From a bacterium (GTDB lineage Bacteria; Myxococcota_A; UBA9160; UBA6930): a stretch of 33,160 nt of DNA. The notes under the pieces are model-generated. The model ran no database searches, was not told where the DNA came from, and was given only the letters and a program-made list of their open reading frames with translations. A program made the translations under genes and the position numbers. This document shows positions 32,431 to 33,160 of the stretch, one piece after another. The stretch spans positions 1 to 33,160 of the forward strand of contig JAAETT010000425.1 in NCBI GenBank assembly GCA_024228115.1, in the 5' to 3' direction. Position 1 is the first letter of the stretch, and each line of letters opens with the position of its first letter.

Positions 32431-32700
32431 ATGACCGGAATCTCAGCCGACGTCCGTCGCAAGCTCGAGCAGGCGCTCGATCGGATCCGTCCCGGCCTGC
32501 TGCGGGACGGAGGCAATGTCGAACTCCTGGCCGTGGCCACCGACGGCACGGTCCAGCTGGAGCTTCAAGGCGCCTGCGCCAGCTGCCCGGCCCAGAGCGC
32601 GACCGTGCGATTCGCCTTGGAGCCAGCGCTGCGCGAAGCGGCGCCCGAGGTCAGCTGCGTCGTACCGGTGCCGGGCGATCCGACACCGCCGAGGCGCTGA
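32431..32700 (+). CDS. NifU C-terminal-domain (Nfu-type) iron-sulfur protein
   Basis: An 89-aa single NifU-like domain. IRPGLLRDGGNVELLAV, then GACASCPAQSATVR with Cys49 and Cys52 that carry a transient [Fe-S] cluster for transfer to target proteins. Stand-alone Nfu proteins of this size are usual. It diverges from moaDE by about 56 bp and is followed by a small Cys-rich gene 6 nt later. Confidence 0.9.
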   Translation: MTGISADVRRKLEQALDRIRPGLLRDGGNVELLAVATDGTVQLELQGACASCPAQSATVRFALEPALREAAPEVSCVVPVPGDPTPPRR

Positions 32701-32706
32701 ACCGGG

Positions 32707-33027
32707 TTGGGGAGCCCGCTCCCGGATCTACGCCCCTTGCCCTGCCCTGGCTGTGGCCAGCGCCAGGATCTCGCGGTCTGGCTCGATCAGCCGGGCCGAG
32801 CCTGGCTTGGCGAACGCCGGGTGCGAGCTACTTGCTGCGGCTGCGCCACCGACGTCCTGCTGGAGCTTCACGAAGGAACGATGGCGATCGGTCCTCTGCG
32901 AATCACACAGCCCGGTCTCACTCTCGAGGCCAGCCCGTCGGGGCTGGTCGTTCGACTGGGTGAACGAAGCTGGTTCCTGGCTCGTCTTCGAGAAGACGCG
33001 CTGGCGAAGCAGGCCTCTCGGCCCTAG
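32707..33027 (+). CDS. Small Cys-rich protein of unknown function
   Basis: A 106-aa protein starting at TTG (no better start). Two Cys clusters, CPGC at 13-16 and CCGC at 43-46, could form one zinc ribbon. The rest is a beta-rich stretch (MAIGPLRITQPGLTLEAS, then VVRLGERSWFLARLR). No family is recognised. It follows the Nfu gene by 6 nt, so iron-sulfur related work is possible but unproven. Its stop lies 7 nt from a transposase stop, so its end may have been altered by an insertion. Confidence 0.5.
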   Translation: MGSPLPDLRPLPCPGCGQRQDLAVWLDQPGRAWLGERRVRATCCGCATDVLLELHEGTMAIGPLRITQPGLTLEASPSGLVVRLGERSWFLARLREDALAKQASRP

Positions 33028-33034
33028 TCCCTTG

Positions 33035-33160
33035 TCACACCAAAAGCTGGGGGTAGAGTCGTCGCAGTTTCACGCGGGCTTGTTGGGTCGTGAATTGCCA
33101 GTCGACGCCCTTCGTCGTTCGGTTGCGATCGTCTTGCCAGGCTTGGACTTGGCGCGTGAG
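33035..33160 (-). CDS. IS630-family transposase, C-terminal end (partial)
   Basis: The minus strand reads 41 codons and a TGA (33037-33035), beginning LTRQVQAWQDDRNR and ending KLRRLYPQLLV, with VDWQFTTQQAR in between. The end fits IS630-type transposases, which commonly close with W-x-x-x-R-N, VDWQFTT-x-x-AR and L-x-R-LYP. The rest lies beyond the window. The next gene stops 7 nt from it, so an inverted repeat, if present, would be within or very near that stop. Confidence 0.85.
   Translation of the reverse strand, partial: LTRQVQAWQDDRNRTTKGVDWQFTTQQARVKLRRLYPQLLV

Overview
The window looks like a chromosome segment of a high-GC Gram-negative bacterium of the former Deltaproteobacteria (Myxococcota/Desulfobacterota-like is my best guess). 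The basis is a Tol envelope machine, DksA, an RpoH-type sigma factor, panBCD, PilZ, a matrixin-type lipoprotein, an FAD-linked oxidase of the alkyl-DHAP-synthase type and a cytochrome P450, all with strongly G/C-biased third positions. I could not run any search, so the lineage is a guess.

Bases 1-5180 are accessory DNA. They start with the outer end of an IS21-like element that has cut off the 3' end of a DUF4823 lipoprotein gene. Two small HTH genes follow, with operator-like dyads between them. Next is a three-gene same-strand unit: an unknown 224-aa protein, a retron-like reverse transcriptase with a YGDD catalytic box, and an unknown 128-aa protein translationally overlapped with the RT. 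A tyrosine recombinase gene comes last, pointing at the 3' end of ssrA (tmRNA, 5180-5547, minus strand). This is the usual layout of an island integrated in the tmRNA 3' end. The RT unit is the best candidate here for an undescribed system, probably anti-phage.

Bases 5548-10814 are core or lineage-specific genes on the plus strand: a secreted protein with one CxxCH motif, seven Ig/cadherin-like repeats and an Arg-rich tail; a histidine phosphatase; and a P450. Bases 10830-14758 (minus) carry panB-panC-panD, smpB and a matrixin-type lipoprotein, so tmRNA and its partner SmpB lie about 7 kb apart. Bases 15172-22424 (minus) form a long run, tolQ-tolR-tolA-tolB-cpoB (with no pal), dksA, tsaD, rsmA, a PilZ gene and a small conserved gene. 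Divergent from tolQ are pepA, a cytochrome c gene and rpoH.

Bases 25685-33160 hold small housekeeping and metabolic genes: acylphosphatase, a DUF192 lipoprotein, a DUF4124/gluzincin protein, the FAD-linked oxidase, NnrU, a group II truncated haemoglobin, a molybdopterin pair (moaB and a fused moaD-moaE), a NifU-like protein and a Cys-rich unknown. A 107-nt near-perfect hairpin sits just after the oxidase gene. The window ends in the 3' end of an IS630-type transposase gene. Most genes are tightly packed with ATGA or GTGA overlaps.
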